Below, piece by piece: positions 1 to 7,080 of a DNA stretch of 26,686 bases. The notes under the pieces are model-generated. The model worked only from the letters and a program-made list of their open reading frames with translations. It did not search any database and had not been told where the DNA came from. The stretch comes from Megasphaera sp. AM44-1BH (GTDB lineage Bacteria; Bacillota; Negativicutes; Veillonellales; Megasphaeraceae), in the NCBI RefSeq assembly GCF_003467125.1, contig NZ_QSFA01000024.1, positions 1 to 26,686 of the forward strand, given 5' to 3'. Made by a program: the position numbers and the translations under genes. The stretch's first letter is position 1, and every line of letters begins with the position of its first letter.

Positions 1-10
1 CACAAAAAAA

Positions 11-53
11 GGTCTAGCCCAACCACAAAAGTTGGACTAGACCCTTTATTTTC
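11..53. terminator. Strong hairpin terminator, probably bidirectional
   Basis: Arms at 11-23 and 31-43 pair over 13 positions with one mismatch (C18/A36) around a 7-nt loop. A T-rich run follows and an A7 run precedes, so it could stop transcription from either side. It probably ends a gene lying left of the window. Seen directly by base pairing; function is inferred. Confidence 0.75.
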
Positions 54-385
54 CATTCCTGGGCTGAGACGTTTACTGTCTGGTCTGATGTGTTGCAGCG
101 GAGAAGGGCTACCCGGTCCCAGTGGAAGTTGTCGCGACCGGAGCGAGCAGAGAATGTAGCCGATGTTTTTTCCGTCAAATATGGAATGGCCGTACAGGGT
201 AAGACAATCCTTCTGGTTGAGCAAAGATGCTTGGGATTGATACAATGTTGGAAACGGTGTGCATAGCGAAAAAGTCCATATATAGCGAGGGCTAGGCAAA
301 CGTCGGCAGATGGCGGCTTTTTTTGTGCCTAAAATTAGGAGAGCGGATTTATAGCAAAAGAGAAGAAAAAACGGCAATAAGAATA
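45..385. other. Intergenic stretch with no recognised gene
   Basis: This stretch lies between two strong terminators. I recognise no protein family. The minus strand is open from about 380 down to base 1, and one plus-strand frame is open from about 18 to 275, but neither has a convincing start or ribosome binding site and neither peptide is familiar. It may be the end of an element, a non-coding RNA or a gene relic. Confidence 0.3.
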
Positions 386-425
386 CGGCAGTAACGATAG
401 CTTTTTATCGTTACTGCCGTTTTTT
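386..425 (+). terminator. Perfect 14-bp hairpin terminator
   Basis: Perfectly complementary 14-nt arms (386-399 and 406-419) enclose a 6-nt loop and are followed by T6. Orientation by the T-run is plus strand, facing the 3' end of the minus-strand ABC-3C operon, whose last stop codon is at 445. On the minus strand the hairpin is followed by a T-rich stretch, so it may also end that operon. Confidence 0.85.
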
Positions 426-444
426 CATATTATGAAAGGTCATC

Positions 445-2277
445 TTATTCGGCATTAAATACATCATTTAAAAAGCCGTACCGACCTAGATATTTATCTC
501 CGGTGAATTCAATTATATGAATGCCATTTGCTGGATTTTCTTCAGGAATAAAAGGCATACGTTCTTTTTGTTCAATCATGATTACTTGGCGCGTTAATGC
601 ATGATCGACAAGGTACTGAATGAAATTATGCTTAATAGTGTTTGCTTTCTGAATTTGCTCAGATTCTGATAATTGGGTTAATGATGAGTCGGTTGCAAAA
701 AAATATGGGGCATAGCCGTTTTGTTCAATAATATATTTACTCATTGCATAAGTCGTTATTGTATTAAGGAGCGCACAAAAGCCACCGCCCATTGTAGCTA
801 GTTTACTTTTTCCATTTATTTCAATGTCAAAATTTTGCATGTTTAATCGTGCGGTATCGGCACCACCAATCTTGGAAGCAGTTAGAACTTTTATTAGATT
901 TTCTTCGAAACCATGAATAAGATTGTAGTCAAAGAAATCGGCTATTTTTCGTTTGGTCACAACTGGCTCTTCTTCAGTTTCTTTATCAAACAATTCTTTT
1001 TTGTATTGAAGTTCGTTTTTTCGTAGACATTCCAATTCGCCAGAAATTCTTATGAACTTCATTTTTTCTTCTAGTTCTTGCTGGATTTTATATAACTGAG
1101 GAGTAAGTTCATCTGAAATCAATAAATCGATTTTATTTTTTTGCTCCTCTAGTTTTTTTATATTCAGTAGCACACTTTGCTTCTTTTTTTCGACGCTGCC
1201 TTTAGCCTTAAATAATCCTTCAATATGAGATTTTATTTTTTCCAATTCTACAGACGATGCTTCTATGTATTTCGTATCAGGTGGGGTGGTTATTTTTGAA
1301 TTACAAAACGGGCAGTGGGAAACTTTGGGGAAATTTTGAGATGCTAAGCTGCCATCTATTATGAATTCCAATCTATGTATATCTGATTGATATTGTTGAT
1401 GGAGGATAGAAAAATTGTGAATTACAGTTTCACATTCGGAAAGTTTTCCATTTAAATCATAAATTTTAGACATAATGAAATGTCCTTTAGATATGGCTGT
1501 ATCAATATGATTTTGAATCTGTTGAATTTGTTTTTTTAAGTCTTTTATTACATTTGGAATATCTACAATTTCACATTGAGATGCAGTTTTTTCTAATTCA
1601 GCTCGCTGCTTACTTAAATCATCTAATTTCTCTTGTATGTATGCGAGAAGAGCTTTCTTCTTTGCCTTGCTTATCGTCGGATCTTCTTGCTTTTGTAAAT
1701 TATTAGCATCTTTACCGGTTAATAAAAATAAAAGGGTAGCTATTGACGGCGTTGGTGCATTCCATCCTGGAGTAATAAGTGGAGAGGTTTCTCTGGCAAT
1801 ATCGGGTTGGCGGAGAAAGAAAAAATGTAACATGGTCCGCCAAGATAGTTTTTGAGTATCTCCTTTCTCAGAAGATAATATTTTATGATCAGAATCAATT
1901 CCAAGAAGAGACAGAAATACAGAATTTATATTTTTTTTAGCTTGATTGGAAACACTATAACGTCCGTTTTCGATAGATGAATCTGAACTTATTACTTCTA
2001 TTTTACTATCGCCAATTTTTCTGTTGAGTGTTACGCACCCTCCTTGCGTTATAAGTTCAAGTGATATTAGTTCATATCCATTATTGGCATCGATGACTTT
2101 AGATGGATGCGTTTTGCTTGGTGTTGCTCCAAGTACATAATCCAAACAATCCATTATAAAGCTTTTCCCGGTATTGGATGGACCAATGATGAGATTAAAT
2201 CCCTGATTAAATTCAATTACAGAGCTTTGGTGTTGTCCGCCAGCAACTATTAATTTTTTCAAGTAGAATCTATTCAT
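445..2277 (-). CDS. DUF3732 ABC/Rad50-like ATPase of an ABC-3C system
   Basis: A 610-aa SMC/Rad50-type ATPase. The N-terminus has the Walker A motif GPSNTGKS at residues 32-39. A long Lys/Glu-rich coiled coil follows, with a CPFC pair near residue 321 that resembles a Rad50 zinc hook. Near residue 500 is a Gly-rich MGGG stretch, and a Walker-B-like segment, FFATDSSL, lies near residue 530. This layout matches DUF3732, the ATPase of ABC three-component (ABC-3C) systems, which are predicted defence systems with a nucleic-acid-sensing ATPase. It is the last gene of the operon and its ATG overlaps the previous gene by 8 bp. Its base composition is clearly more AT-rich than the phage genes to the right, which suggests separate acquisition. 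The family call is strong; the defence role is inferred from the family. Confidence 0.88.
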   Translation of the reverse strand: MNRFYLKKLIVAGGQHQSSVIEFNQGFNLIIGPSNTGKSFIMDCLDYVLGATPSKTHPSKVIDANNGYELISLELITQGGCVTLNRKIGDSKIEVISSDSSIENGRYSVSNQAKKNINSVFLSLLGIDSDHKILSSEKGDTQKLSWRTMLHFFFLRQPDIARETSPLITPGWNAPTPSIATLLFLLTGKDANNLQKQEDPTISKAKKKALLAYIQEKLDDLSKQRAELEKTASQCEIVDIPNVIKDLKKQIQQIQNHIDTAISKGHFIMSKIYDLNGKLSECETVIHNFSILHQQYQSDIHRLEFIIDGSLASQNFPKVSHCPFCNSKITTPPDTKYIEASSVELEKIKSHIEGLFKAKGSVEKKKQSVLLNIKKLEEQKNKIDLLISDELTPQLYKIQQELEEKMKFIRISGELECLRKNELQYKKELFDKETEEEPVVTKRKIADFFDYNLIHGFEENLIKVLTASKIGGADTARLNMQNFDIEINGKSKLATMGGGFCALLNTITTYAMSKYIIEQNGYAPYFFATDSSLTQLSESEQIQKANTIKHNFIQYLVDHALTRQVIMIEQKERMPFIPEENPANGIHIIEFTGDKYLGRYGFLNDVFNAE

Positions 2278-2731
2278 GAGTATCCTCCTGTAAAGATTGG
2301 AGTGTGCATCGATTGATTTCTTTTAACATATGTGACTCTGATAACCTATATGTATCAACTACAGTTTCAACTGCTAATCGATATTCTTCAGCATATGAAA
2401 CTTTAAGCTTGTTAGCAAAATCAAGGCCATTAGGAGTTATCTGGAATAAATAACCTTTTTTTGATGTTTTGAATCTTATGCATTTTCTTAAGACCAGGCT
2501 TTTTACAGCTTTAGATACGCTTGCCTTTCGTGCTAAAAATTCGCTGAATCTGTAAGTTCCGTACCCATGCAGATTTTCGTCCAGCAATCCAAAATCTGCT
2601 GCGTATACCGAAATAAAATCAATTTCACATATTTGCGTAATCGTAAGTGAACGATTTTTAACTTCACTTAATAGTAGAAGAACACGCAATGCCGTTTCAA
2701 AGGCAGAACTAATAGCCTTTATATTATCCAT
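2270..2731 (-). CDS. ABC-3C system middle component, winged-helix-like
   Basis: A 153-aa protein between the effector-like protein and the DUF3732 ATPase. ABC-3C systems carry a small middle component in exactly this place. The pattern of short helices (ITQICEIDFISVYAADFGL, then FLARKASVSKAVKSLVLR) followed by a hydrophobic strand (GYLFQITPNG) fits a winged helix-turn-helix, as expected for these subunits. It overlaps both neighbours by 8 bp, implying translational coupling and a fixed stoichiometry. Family membership is mainly argued from context; I cannot say which middle-component subtype it is. Confidence 0.72.
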   Translation of the reverse strand: MDNIKAISSAFETALRVLLLLSEVKNRSLTITQICEIDFISVYAADFGLLDENLHGYGTYRFSEFLARKASVSKAVKSLVLRKCIRFKTSKKGYLFQITPNGLDFANKLKVSYAEEYRLAVETVVDTYRLSESHMLKEINRCTLQSLQEDTHE

Positions 2732-3665
2732 GTTTTTTCTTGACCCACCTTAATTTACGATCATTGACAAGATGATGACATACTCCTTTTTTGATTTTTC
2801 CGCTAATCCAAAAAGGAGATGAACTTAATAGATAATTTGGTGCAGATATTTTTACGGCTTGTTCCATTACCGATAACATTCGTTCATATCCATTGGGGTG
2901 GAATTTCCTGGCTGTATCTTTTACCCCATCAAAAATTTCTTGTTTGAGTACATCAAACTGATTGGAAAGTTTATTGCTCCCTAATTCCAAGACACCTCGT
3001 TGAATAGAAGCGGCAGAGTAATAGTCGATTCGACGATCATCGAGGTCATCGGCATAATCAGGATAATCACCTAAATCTTTCTTTGAAAAGGATGGAACTC
3101 CTTCTGCATCACCATAGGCTTTATATAATTCATCAATATATGTTTTTTCGTTTTCAGTTGCTTCTTTCGGGACCGGAATAGAATTCGGGCGAGGAAGTAA
3201 CTTTATTTTTTCCTCAATATCTTCAATTAAAGATATATCGCAAGTAAAGCCGGAGGAATCACTGGAAATTTCACTAGTTGCTACTGAGCCGTCTATAAGT
3301 GACAAAATGATTTTTTCAAGTAAATCAGCACAAGCGTCATCAACGCAAGGATTGTTTATCCCGTTATAGCGCAGCCATTTTGCCACAGCATCATAGGAAT
3401 CACATTCTTCGGTCCTATTGGCAATCCAACGAGAGAACTTTTCCTTATCACGATTGGCGTAAAGATAACTCGCATCAGCAGGTTGAATTTTACGAGTACC
3501 TTTTAAAAATCTATATTTTGTATCGGCTTTCTTATGCAGGACAGGACACGAGTCCATAGAGGCATCCTGGATGAAATTCCCAATAATCTCATTGAAATAT
3601 TGCTCTTTCTTCATCTGTCCAATGCAAAAAGGAAGTAAGCCGGAAGTAAACTCTGAAAATTCCAA
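2724..3665 (-). CDS. ABC-3C system protein with C-terminal ABC-3C domain
   Basis: A 313-aa protein, first gene of the three-gene minus-strand operon. It starts at TTG: a stop codon lies two codons upstream, and a ribosome site (AAGGTGG, complement of 3674-3680) sits 8 nt ahead. The C-terminal third, with the stretches NGYERMLSVMEQAVKI, SSSPFWISGKIKKGVCHHL and NDRKLRWV, has the look of the conserved C-terminal domain of ABC-3C first components, which couples a variable N-terminal effector to the ATPase. I do not recognise an enzymatic N-terminal domain, so the effector activity is unknown. The middle of the protein is acidic and low in complexity (residues about 120-230). Assignment rests on the operon plus this C-terminal region. 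Confidence 0.68.
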   Translation of the reverse strand: MEFSEFTSGLLPFCIGQMKKEQYFNEIIGNFIQDASMDSCPVLHKKADTKYRFLKGTRKIQPADASYLYANRDKEKFSRWIANRTEECDSYDAVAKWLRYNGINNPCVDDACADLLEKIILSLIDGSVATSEISSDSSGFTCDISLIEDIEEKIKLLPRPNSIPVPKEATENEKTYIDELYKAYGDAEGVPSFSKKDLGDYPDYADDLDDRRIDYYSAASIQRGVLELGSNKLSNQFDVLKQEIFDGVKDTARKFHPNGYERMLSVMEQAVKISAPNYLLSSSPFWISGKIKKGVCHHLVNDRKLRWVKKKHG

Positions 3666-3688
3666 ATGCTACACCACCTTCAAAAGGA

Positions 3689-3728
3689 GTCCAGTCCGAA
3701 ATTGTCCGAGGCTGTCCGTCCAGTCCGA
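3689..3728 (-). repeat. Direct repeats in the ABC-3C operon leader
   Basis: GTCCAGTCCGA occurs twice (3689-3699 and 3718-3728), with two further GTCCG cores between (3704-3708 and 3714-3718). The array lies just upstream of the TTG start of the 313-aa gene, so it is in or near that operon's leader. It may bind a regulator; no family is implied. Confidence 0.5.
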
Positions 3729-3861
3729 TTTTTGATGAGAGTGAATTGCTAGAATTAAAGCAGATCCAATGAGCAACTATCTGGACAACCAAGGCAACAC
3801 CATGAATTACTTATATTTTATCATACCTTGGGGAAATAGATGAGCTTATGAAGACATTTAA

Positions 3862-4040
3862 ATGAAATTTCCGTCTCGACGTTCATTCCCGGACGCGGGG
3901 GTGCCCAGAGCCGAGAGACGGTCTGGAAAGTTAATCACGTCAGCCTACTGGGATGGTTGACCATAGAAGCGAGGATGCATCTTATGGTCAAAATCGACAG
4001 GCTGCCTGCGTGGATTCTCGCTTCGCATTATGCGAAGGAG
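3862..4040 (+). ncRNA. Candidate structured RNA with pseudoknot (HEARO/omega-RNA-like?)
   Basis: Several complementary arms nest within about 170 nt. CCGTCTC (3871-3877) pairs GAGACGG (3915-3921). CAGCCT (3941-3946) pairs AGGCTG (3999-4004), enclosing TTGACCATA (3957-3965) with TATGGTCAA (3983-3991). The loop of that hairpin, GAAGCGAG (3966-3973), is complementary to CTCGCTTC (4017-4024), which would form a pseudoknot. No ORF explains the stretch. An ATGA at its left edge, compact stems and a pseudoknot recall HEARO RNAs (the IscB omega-RNAs), but no iscB is in the window. The structure is read by eye; the family name is only a suggestion. Confidence 0.45.
3957..3991 (+). promoter_or_regulatory. 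Possible promoter/operator ahead of the sigma-like gene
   Basis: TTGACC (3957-3962) and TCTTAT (3980-3985) are spaced 17 bp and lie inside the 9-bp inverted repeat 3957-3965/3983-3991. This could be a promoter with a built-in operator. The same bases also form part of the candidate structured RNA, so the two readings compete. Confidence 0.3.
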
Positions 4041-4047
4041 ATCGCGC

Positions 4048-4548
4048 ATGGCCAATCTACAGACAAACGAGAAGAAAAGGTATTTTATCCCTCTGGAACT
4101 GACTACAGAAACCATCATCACCGAGCCGTATAAAGACTGCGAAGTCCGCTGGTCGAAAATCGGCTGCCGTATGGTGCGTACCATCCTGATTCCGGCAACC
4201 GAAGAACAATACCGCGCTTATATGCGGCCACTCTGGCGAGAAGACAAAAGACAACAGCGGCATGGAGATGCTGAAGTATCCGCCGACAAGCTCCGTAATA
4301 AATTCGAGCTGGAACCAGAATGTGACTTCGACCTGGAGAAGATTGTCCTGGAGAAAGAGTTCCTGATAGCTCTCCGGCGAGAACTGGCTGCACTGCAAGA
4401 CATCGATCGGACCATCCTGACGATGATTGCCGACGGCTTCAGCGAAGCAGCAGTCGGGGAGTCAGTCGGGCTGAGCCAGAAAGCCGTCAACAAGCGGAAA
4501 CATAAGCTTTACGTGTTACTGCAGGATCGTCTCAAGGATTATCGTTAA
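4048..4548 (+). CDS. Sigma-70 region-4-like regulatory protein
   Basis: A 166-aa protein starting at ATG 4048, with AAGGAG at 4035-4040 (7-nt spacing); an in-frame ATG at 4030 lacks a ribosome site. The N-terminal half has the conserved stretch IPATEEQYRAYMRPLWRE seen in small sigma-factor-like proteins of Bacillota mobile elements. The C-terminus (LQDIDRTILTMIADGFSEAAVGESVGLSQKAVNKRKHKLYVLL) is a sigma-70 region-4-type helix-turn-helix. There is no region 2, so it is unlikely to work as a complete sigma factor and more likely acts as a transcription regulator. It follows the candidate structured RNA and is closed by its own terminator, so it is a separate unit from the replication genes. Confidence 0.78.
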   Translation: MANLQTNEKKRYFIPLELTTETIITEPYKDCEVRWSKIGCRMVRTILIPATEEQYRAYMRPLWREDKRQQRHGDAEVSADKLRNKFELEPECDFDLEKIVLEKEFLIALRRELAALQDIDRTILTMIADGFSEAAVGESVGLSQKAVNKRKHKLYVLLQDRLKDYR

Positions 4549-4556
4549 GTAGGTAG

Positions 4557-4593
4557 AAAATCCGGCTGCGAAAAGAGTGGCCGGATTTTTTTT
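4557..4593 (+). terminator. Intrinsic terminator after the sigma-like gene
   Basis: AAAATCCGGC (4557-4566) pairs GCCGGATTTT (4580-4589) around a 13-nt loop, followed by a T-run to 4593. It starts 8 nt after the stop codon. Confidence 0.85.
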
Positions 4594-4599
4594 AAATCG

Positions 4600-4674
4600 G
4601 TACTTAACGATGATGCGGCTGTCCTACTACTGATGAAGGGCAGAGATGAAACCTTCAAGGAAGGGGGGAAAAAC
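4600..4674 (+). promoter_or_regulatory. Structured leader RNA, copy 1 (DUF2800-motif-like)
   Basis: This 75-nt leader ahead of the DUF2800 operon shares blocks with 9090-9169: GTACTTAA (4600-4607), TGTCCT (4620-4625), TACTGAT (4628-4634) and a closing AGGGC (4637-4641). GTCCT (4621-4625) pairs AGGGC with one G-U, whereas the second copy has a Watson-Crick pair there, so pairing is preserved. A second small hairpin (CCTT-C-AAGG) follows. Published candidate RNA motifs are named after DUF2800 and DUF2815 because they precede such phage genes. The position fits, but I cannot confirm a covariance-model match. Confidence 0.5.
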
Positions 4675-4839
4675 ATGAACTACGTCCGAACGCCTGATAA
4701 TCTGGTGCAGCAAAGACTGGACCAGGAACTGGCCGATGTGCTGATGGCCATCAGCATCATCACTAACAGCATCGCCAGACATCTTCAGATTCTGAATGGT
4801 CAACGAAAAGCGAAAGGAGTCAATCAGTATGACAAATGA
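4675..4839 (+). CDS. Small phage protein, 54 aa
   Basis: Starts at ATG 4675 after a strong AAGGGGGG site (4660-4667, about 7 nt away), directly behind the structured leader. The sequence is mainly one amphipathic helix (LVQQRLDQELADVLMAISII) with a basic tail. It overlaps the next gene by 11 bp, marking it as the first gene of the DUF2800 operon. I recognise no family; the ribosome site and operon position support a real gene. Confidence 0.65.
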   Translation: MNYVRTPDNLVQQRLDQELADVLMAISIITNSIARHLQILNGQRKAKGVNQYDK

Positions 4840-5137
4840 TGAAATGCAAAAACTGGCGGCGGGACTGGCCGACTGCGGGAAGGAGCTTCTCCGTATAGCC
4901 GATGCCCTGACGGAGAAAAAGGATGAAGTCCCTGCTGCCGAAGGACAAAAGGGATCGGAAAAGAAGCTGTCACTAGAAGATGTCCGCAGGGTGGCTGCCG
5001 ATAAAGCCCGCCAGGGACACACGGACGAAGTACGACAGCTCATCCAGAAGTTCGGTGCCGATAAGCTTTCTGGTGTGGATGCGGCCAAGTATCCGGCTTT
5101 AATGGAAGAACTGGAGGCGATGGGCCATGCCGACTAA
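4829..5137 (+). CDS. Conserved phage protein, 102 aa
   Basis: Starts at ATG 4829 with AAAGGAG at 4813-4819. Residues 1-30 form a helix. A charged linker follows, and the C-terminal half (residues about 48-98, LEDVRRVAADKARQGHTDEV to YPALMEELEAMG) is a compact helical unit. Proteins with this unit sit just before DUF2800 in many Bacillota phages and are often mislabelled as an rRNA biogenesis protein. The arrangement resembles the Lys/Arg and TDEVR pattern of small DNA-associated phage proteins, but no function is known to me. It overlaps DUF2800 by 11 bp. Confidence 0.72.
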   Translation: MTNDEMQKLAAGLADCGKELLRIADALTEKKDEVPAAEGQKGSEKKLSLEDVRRVAADKARQGHTDEVRQLIQKFGADKLSGVDAAKYPALMEELEAMGHAD

Positions 5138-6254
5138 GCACGCGGTGCTTTCCGCTTCCTCAAGTTATCGCTGGCTGGCCTGCCCGCCTTCTGCCCAGGA
5201 ATGTGCCAAACTTCCGGATACGCCCAGCGAATTTGCCCTGCAGGGTACCGATGCCCACAGCCTCTGTGAATATAAGGTGCTGTCGGCGCTGGGCCGTGAT
5301 GCGGCAGATCCGACGAAGGGACTCACGCTCTTTGATGAAGAGATGGCCGAATGTGCAACTGAGTACGCAGAGTTCGTGATGGAGCAGGTCGAAGCTGCCA
5401 AAGCTGCCTGTAAGGACCCTCTGATTCTGATTGAGCAGTGGCTGGACTTCTCGAAGTGGGTGCCTGGCGGATTTGGTACCGGCGACTGCCTTATCGTGGC
5501 GGATGATACCCTGACGGTCATCGATTACAAACACGGCCTGGGAGTCCTGGTGGATGCTGAGAAGAATCCGCAGATGATGTGCTATGCCCTCGGCGCACTG
5601 AATCTGTTCGATGGTATCTATGATATCCGCCAGGTGTCCATGACCATCTTCCAGCCCCGCCGGGACAACGTCAGTACCTGCACCATGAGCAAAGAAAAGC
5701 TGCTCCAGTGGGCCGAAACGGTGTTGAAGCCCGCCGCGGAACTGGCGGCCAAAGGCGAAGGGGAGTACAAGGCTGGCGACCATTGCCGTTTCTGCAAAAT
5801 CAAGGCGACATGCCGCAAGAGGGCTGAATATAACCTGGAACTGGCCCGGTATGATTTCGCCGTCCCGTCCACGCTTCAGGATGAAGAAATCGAAGCCGTC
5901 CTGGCCAAGGCCGATGACTTGGTGAACTGGGCCGGCGACGTCAAAGATTACGCCCTGCAGCAAGCCCTTTCCGGCAAGCAGTGGGCCGGTTGGAAATTGG
6001 TCGAAGGCCGGTCTAACCGTCGGTACGTCAGCGAAGACGCCGTTGCCGCCAAAGTAGAAGAAGCAGGCTTCGACCCGTATGAAAAAAAGCTGCTCGGCAT
6101 TACGGCGATGACGAAACAACTTGGCAAGAAGCGGTTCGAAGAATTGTTGTCAGATTTAGTTGAAAAGCCGCAGGGCAAGCCAGTTTTGGTGCCGGAATCG
6201 GATAAACGCCCGGCCATGCACACCGCGGCAGACGATTTCAATATTGAAAATTAG
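5127..6254 (+). CDS. DUF2800 protein, Cas4-like PD-(D/E)XK nuclease fold
   Basis: A 375-aa member of the DUF2800 family, common in phage replication modules. The nuclease core is visible: GTGD with D120, then VIDYKHG with D133 and K135, an (D/E)XK triad. A Cys at residue 19 (WLAC) together with C220, C223 and C229 (HCRFCKIKATCRKR) gives the one-plus-three cysteine arrangement used by Cas4/AddB-type nucleases to hold an iron-sulfur cluster. It probably acts on DNA ends in phage replication or recombination beside the DUF2815 protein. The start at ATG 5127 has GGAGG at 5113-5117. The family call is firm; the Fe-S cluster and the exact reaction are inferred. Confidence 0.9.
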   Translation: MPTKHAVLSASSSYRWLACPPSAQECAKLPDTPSEFALQGTDAHSLCEYKVLSALGRDAADPTKGLTLFDEEMAECATEYAEFVMEQVEAAKAACKDPLILIEQWLDFSKWVPGGFGTGDCLIVADDTLTVIDYKHGLGVLVDAEKNPQMMCYALGALNLFDGIYDIRQVSMTIFQPRRDNVSTCTMSKEKLLQWAETVLKPAAELAAKGEGEYKAGDHCRFCKIKATCRKRAEYNLELARYDFAVPSTLQDEEIEAVLAKADDLVNWAGDVKDYALQQALSGKQWAGWKLVEGRSNRRYVSEDAVAAKVEEAGFDPYEKKLLGITAMTKQLGKKRFEELLSDLVEKPQGKPVLVPESDKRPAMHTAADDFNIEN

Positions 6255-6266
6255 GAGGAATTTATC

Positions 6267-6833
6267 ATGACAAAAAAATTTACTAATCCTTGTAAGGTAA
6301 TCACAGGAGTCAATACCCGCTGGTCTTATGCAAATGTTTGGGACCCGAAGTCTATCAATGGTGGTACGCCGAAGTATAGTGTATCTCTCATCATTCCGAA
6401 GTCCGATACGGAAACGGTCGAAAGCGTCCGAGCTGCTATCAAGGCTGCCTATGATGAAGGCCAGGGCAAACTCAAAGGTAATGGTCGGGTGGTACCGGCT
6501 CTCGAAGCTATCAAGACCCCGCTCCGTGACGGCGACTTGGAACGCCCTGGTGATGATGCGTATAAAGACAGCTTCTTCGTCAATGCCAATTCGGCTACCA
6601 AGCCGGGCATCGTCGATGCCGACTGCCAGCATATCCTGGAACGCTCTGAAGTCTACTCCGGCGTCTATGGCCGTGCGTCCATCAACTTCTATGCCTTTAA
6701 CAGCAACGGCAATAAAGGCATTGCTTGCGGACTGAACAATCTGCAGAAAATCCGTGATGGCGAACCCCTCGGTGGCAAGCCCCGTGCAGAAGATGATTTT
6801 GCTACAGCTGACGATGATGATTTCCTGGCATAA
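6267..6833 (+). CDS. DUF2815 protein, probable phage ssDNA-binding protein
   Basis: A 188-aa DUF2815 protein with a strong TAGGAGGA ribosome site 12 nt after DUF2800. The N-terminus has the typical VNTRWSYANVWDP and SLIIPKSD segments of this family, which is related to T7 gp2.5-like OB-fold ssDNA-binding proteins. The extreme C-terminus is acidic (AEDDFATADDDDFLA), as in many SSBs, where an acidic tail recruits polymerase and nucleases. It follows the Cas4-like protein and precedes the DNA polymerase, so a coating role at the phage fork is likely. Confidence 0.88.
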   Translation: MTKKFTNPCKVITGVNTRWSYANVWDPKSINGGTPKYSVSLIIPKSDTETVESVRAAIKAAYDEGQGKLKGNGRVVPALEAIKTPLRDGDLERPGDDAYKDSFFVNANSATKPGIVDADCQHILERSEVYSGVYGRASINFYAFNSNGNKGIACGLNNLQKIRDGEPLGGKPRAEDDFATADDDDFLA

Positions 6834-6845
6834 GGAGGCGCGATT

Positions 6846-7034
6846 ATGGAAACTATGATGAGACTGATTCTGGATGGTCTGTACTGCCTGGTTGCACTGT
6901 GCGCCGGCGGGTTCTTCGTGGCCATGATTTATACGGATATCAAAAAAGACCAGCGGGATGAAGAAATGGCCCGGCACCGGGAAGAACGGGAAGAAGAATA
7001 TCACCGCAAGCAGATGGAATCCTTCCGGAAATAA
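6846..7034 (+). CDS. Small single-pass membrane protein, 62 aa
   Basis: Starts at ATG 6846 with AAGGAGG at 6832-6838. Residues about 6-28 (LILDGLYCLVALCAGGFFVA) form one hydrophobic membrane segment. The rest is a highly charged helix rich in Arg, Glu and His. This is the build of a small membrane-anchored phage protein with a cytoplasmic coiled coil. Its place between the ssDNA-binding protein and the polymerase suggests a host-takeover or replication-tethering role, but nothing in the sequence decides this. Confidence 0.65.
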   Translation: METMMRLILDGLYCLVALCAGGFFVAMIYTDIKKDQRDEEMARHREEREEEYHRKQMESFRK

Positions 7035-7051
7035 GTAGTGGTAAATAGCGG

Positions 7052-7080
7052 CGGCGGGGCCTTGTGCCTCGCCGTTTTTT
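7052..7080 (+). terminator. Intrinsic terminator just ahead of polymerase gene
   Basis: CGGCGGGGC (7052-7060) pairs GCCTCGCCG (7066-7074) with one G-U pair around a 5-nt loop, and T6 follows at 7075-7080. The polymerase ribosome site (GAGGTG, 7082-7087) comes only 2 nt later, which leaves no room for a promoter between them. Confidence 0.8.

Noticed and set aside
3589..3792. A 67-aa minus-strand frame at the ABC-3C operon start
   Set aside because: It overlaps the direct repeats and the 313-aa gene in another frame and shows no family or strong start.
4048..4548. A full sigma factor
   Set aside because: Only the region-4-like helix-turn-helix is visible; region 2 is missing, so I call it a regulatory protein.
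5165..6119. Antisense frames opposite DUF2800 (for example 319 aa on the minus strand)
   Set aside because: They are shadows of a clear family member on the plus strand and have no own ribosome site.
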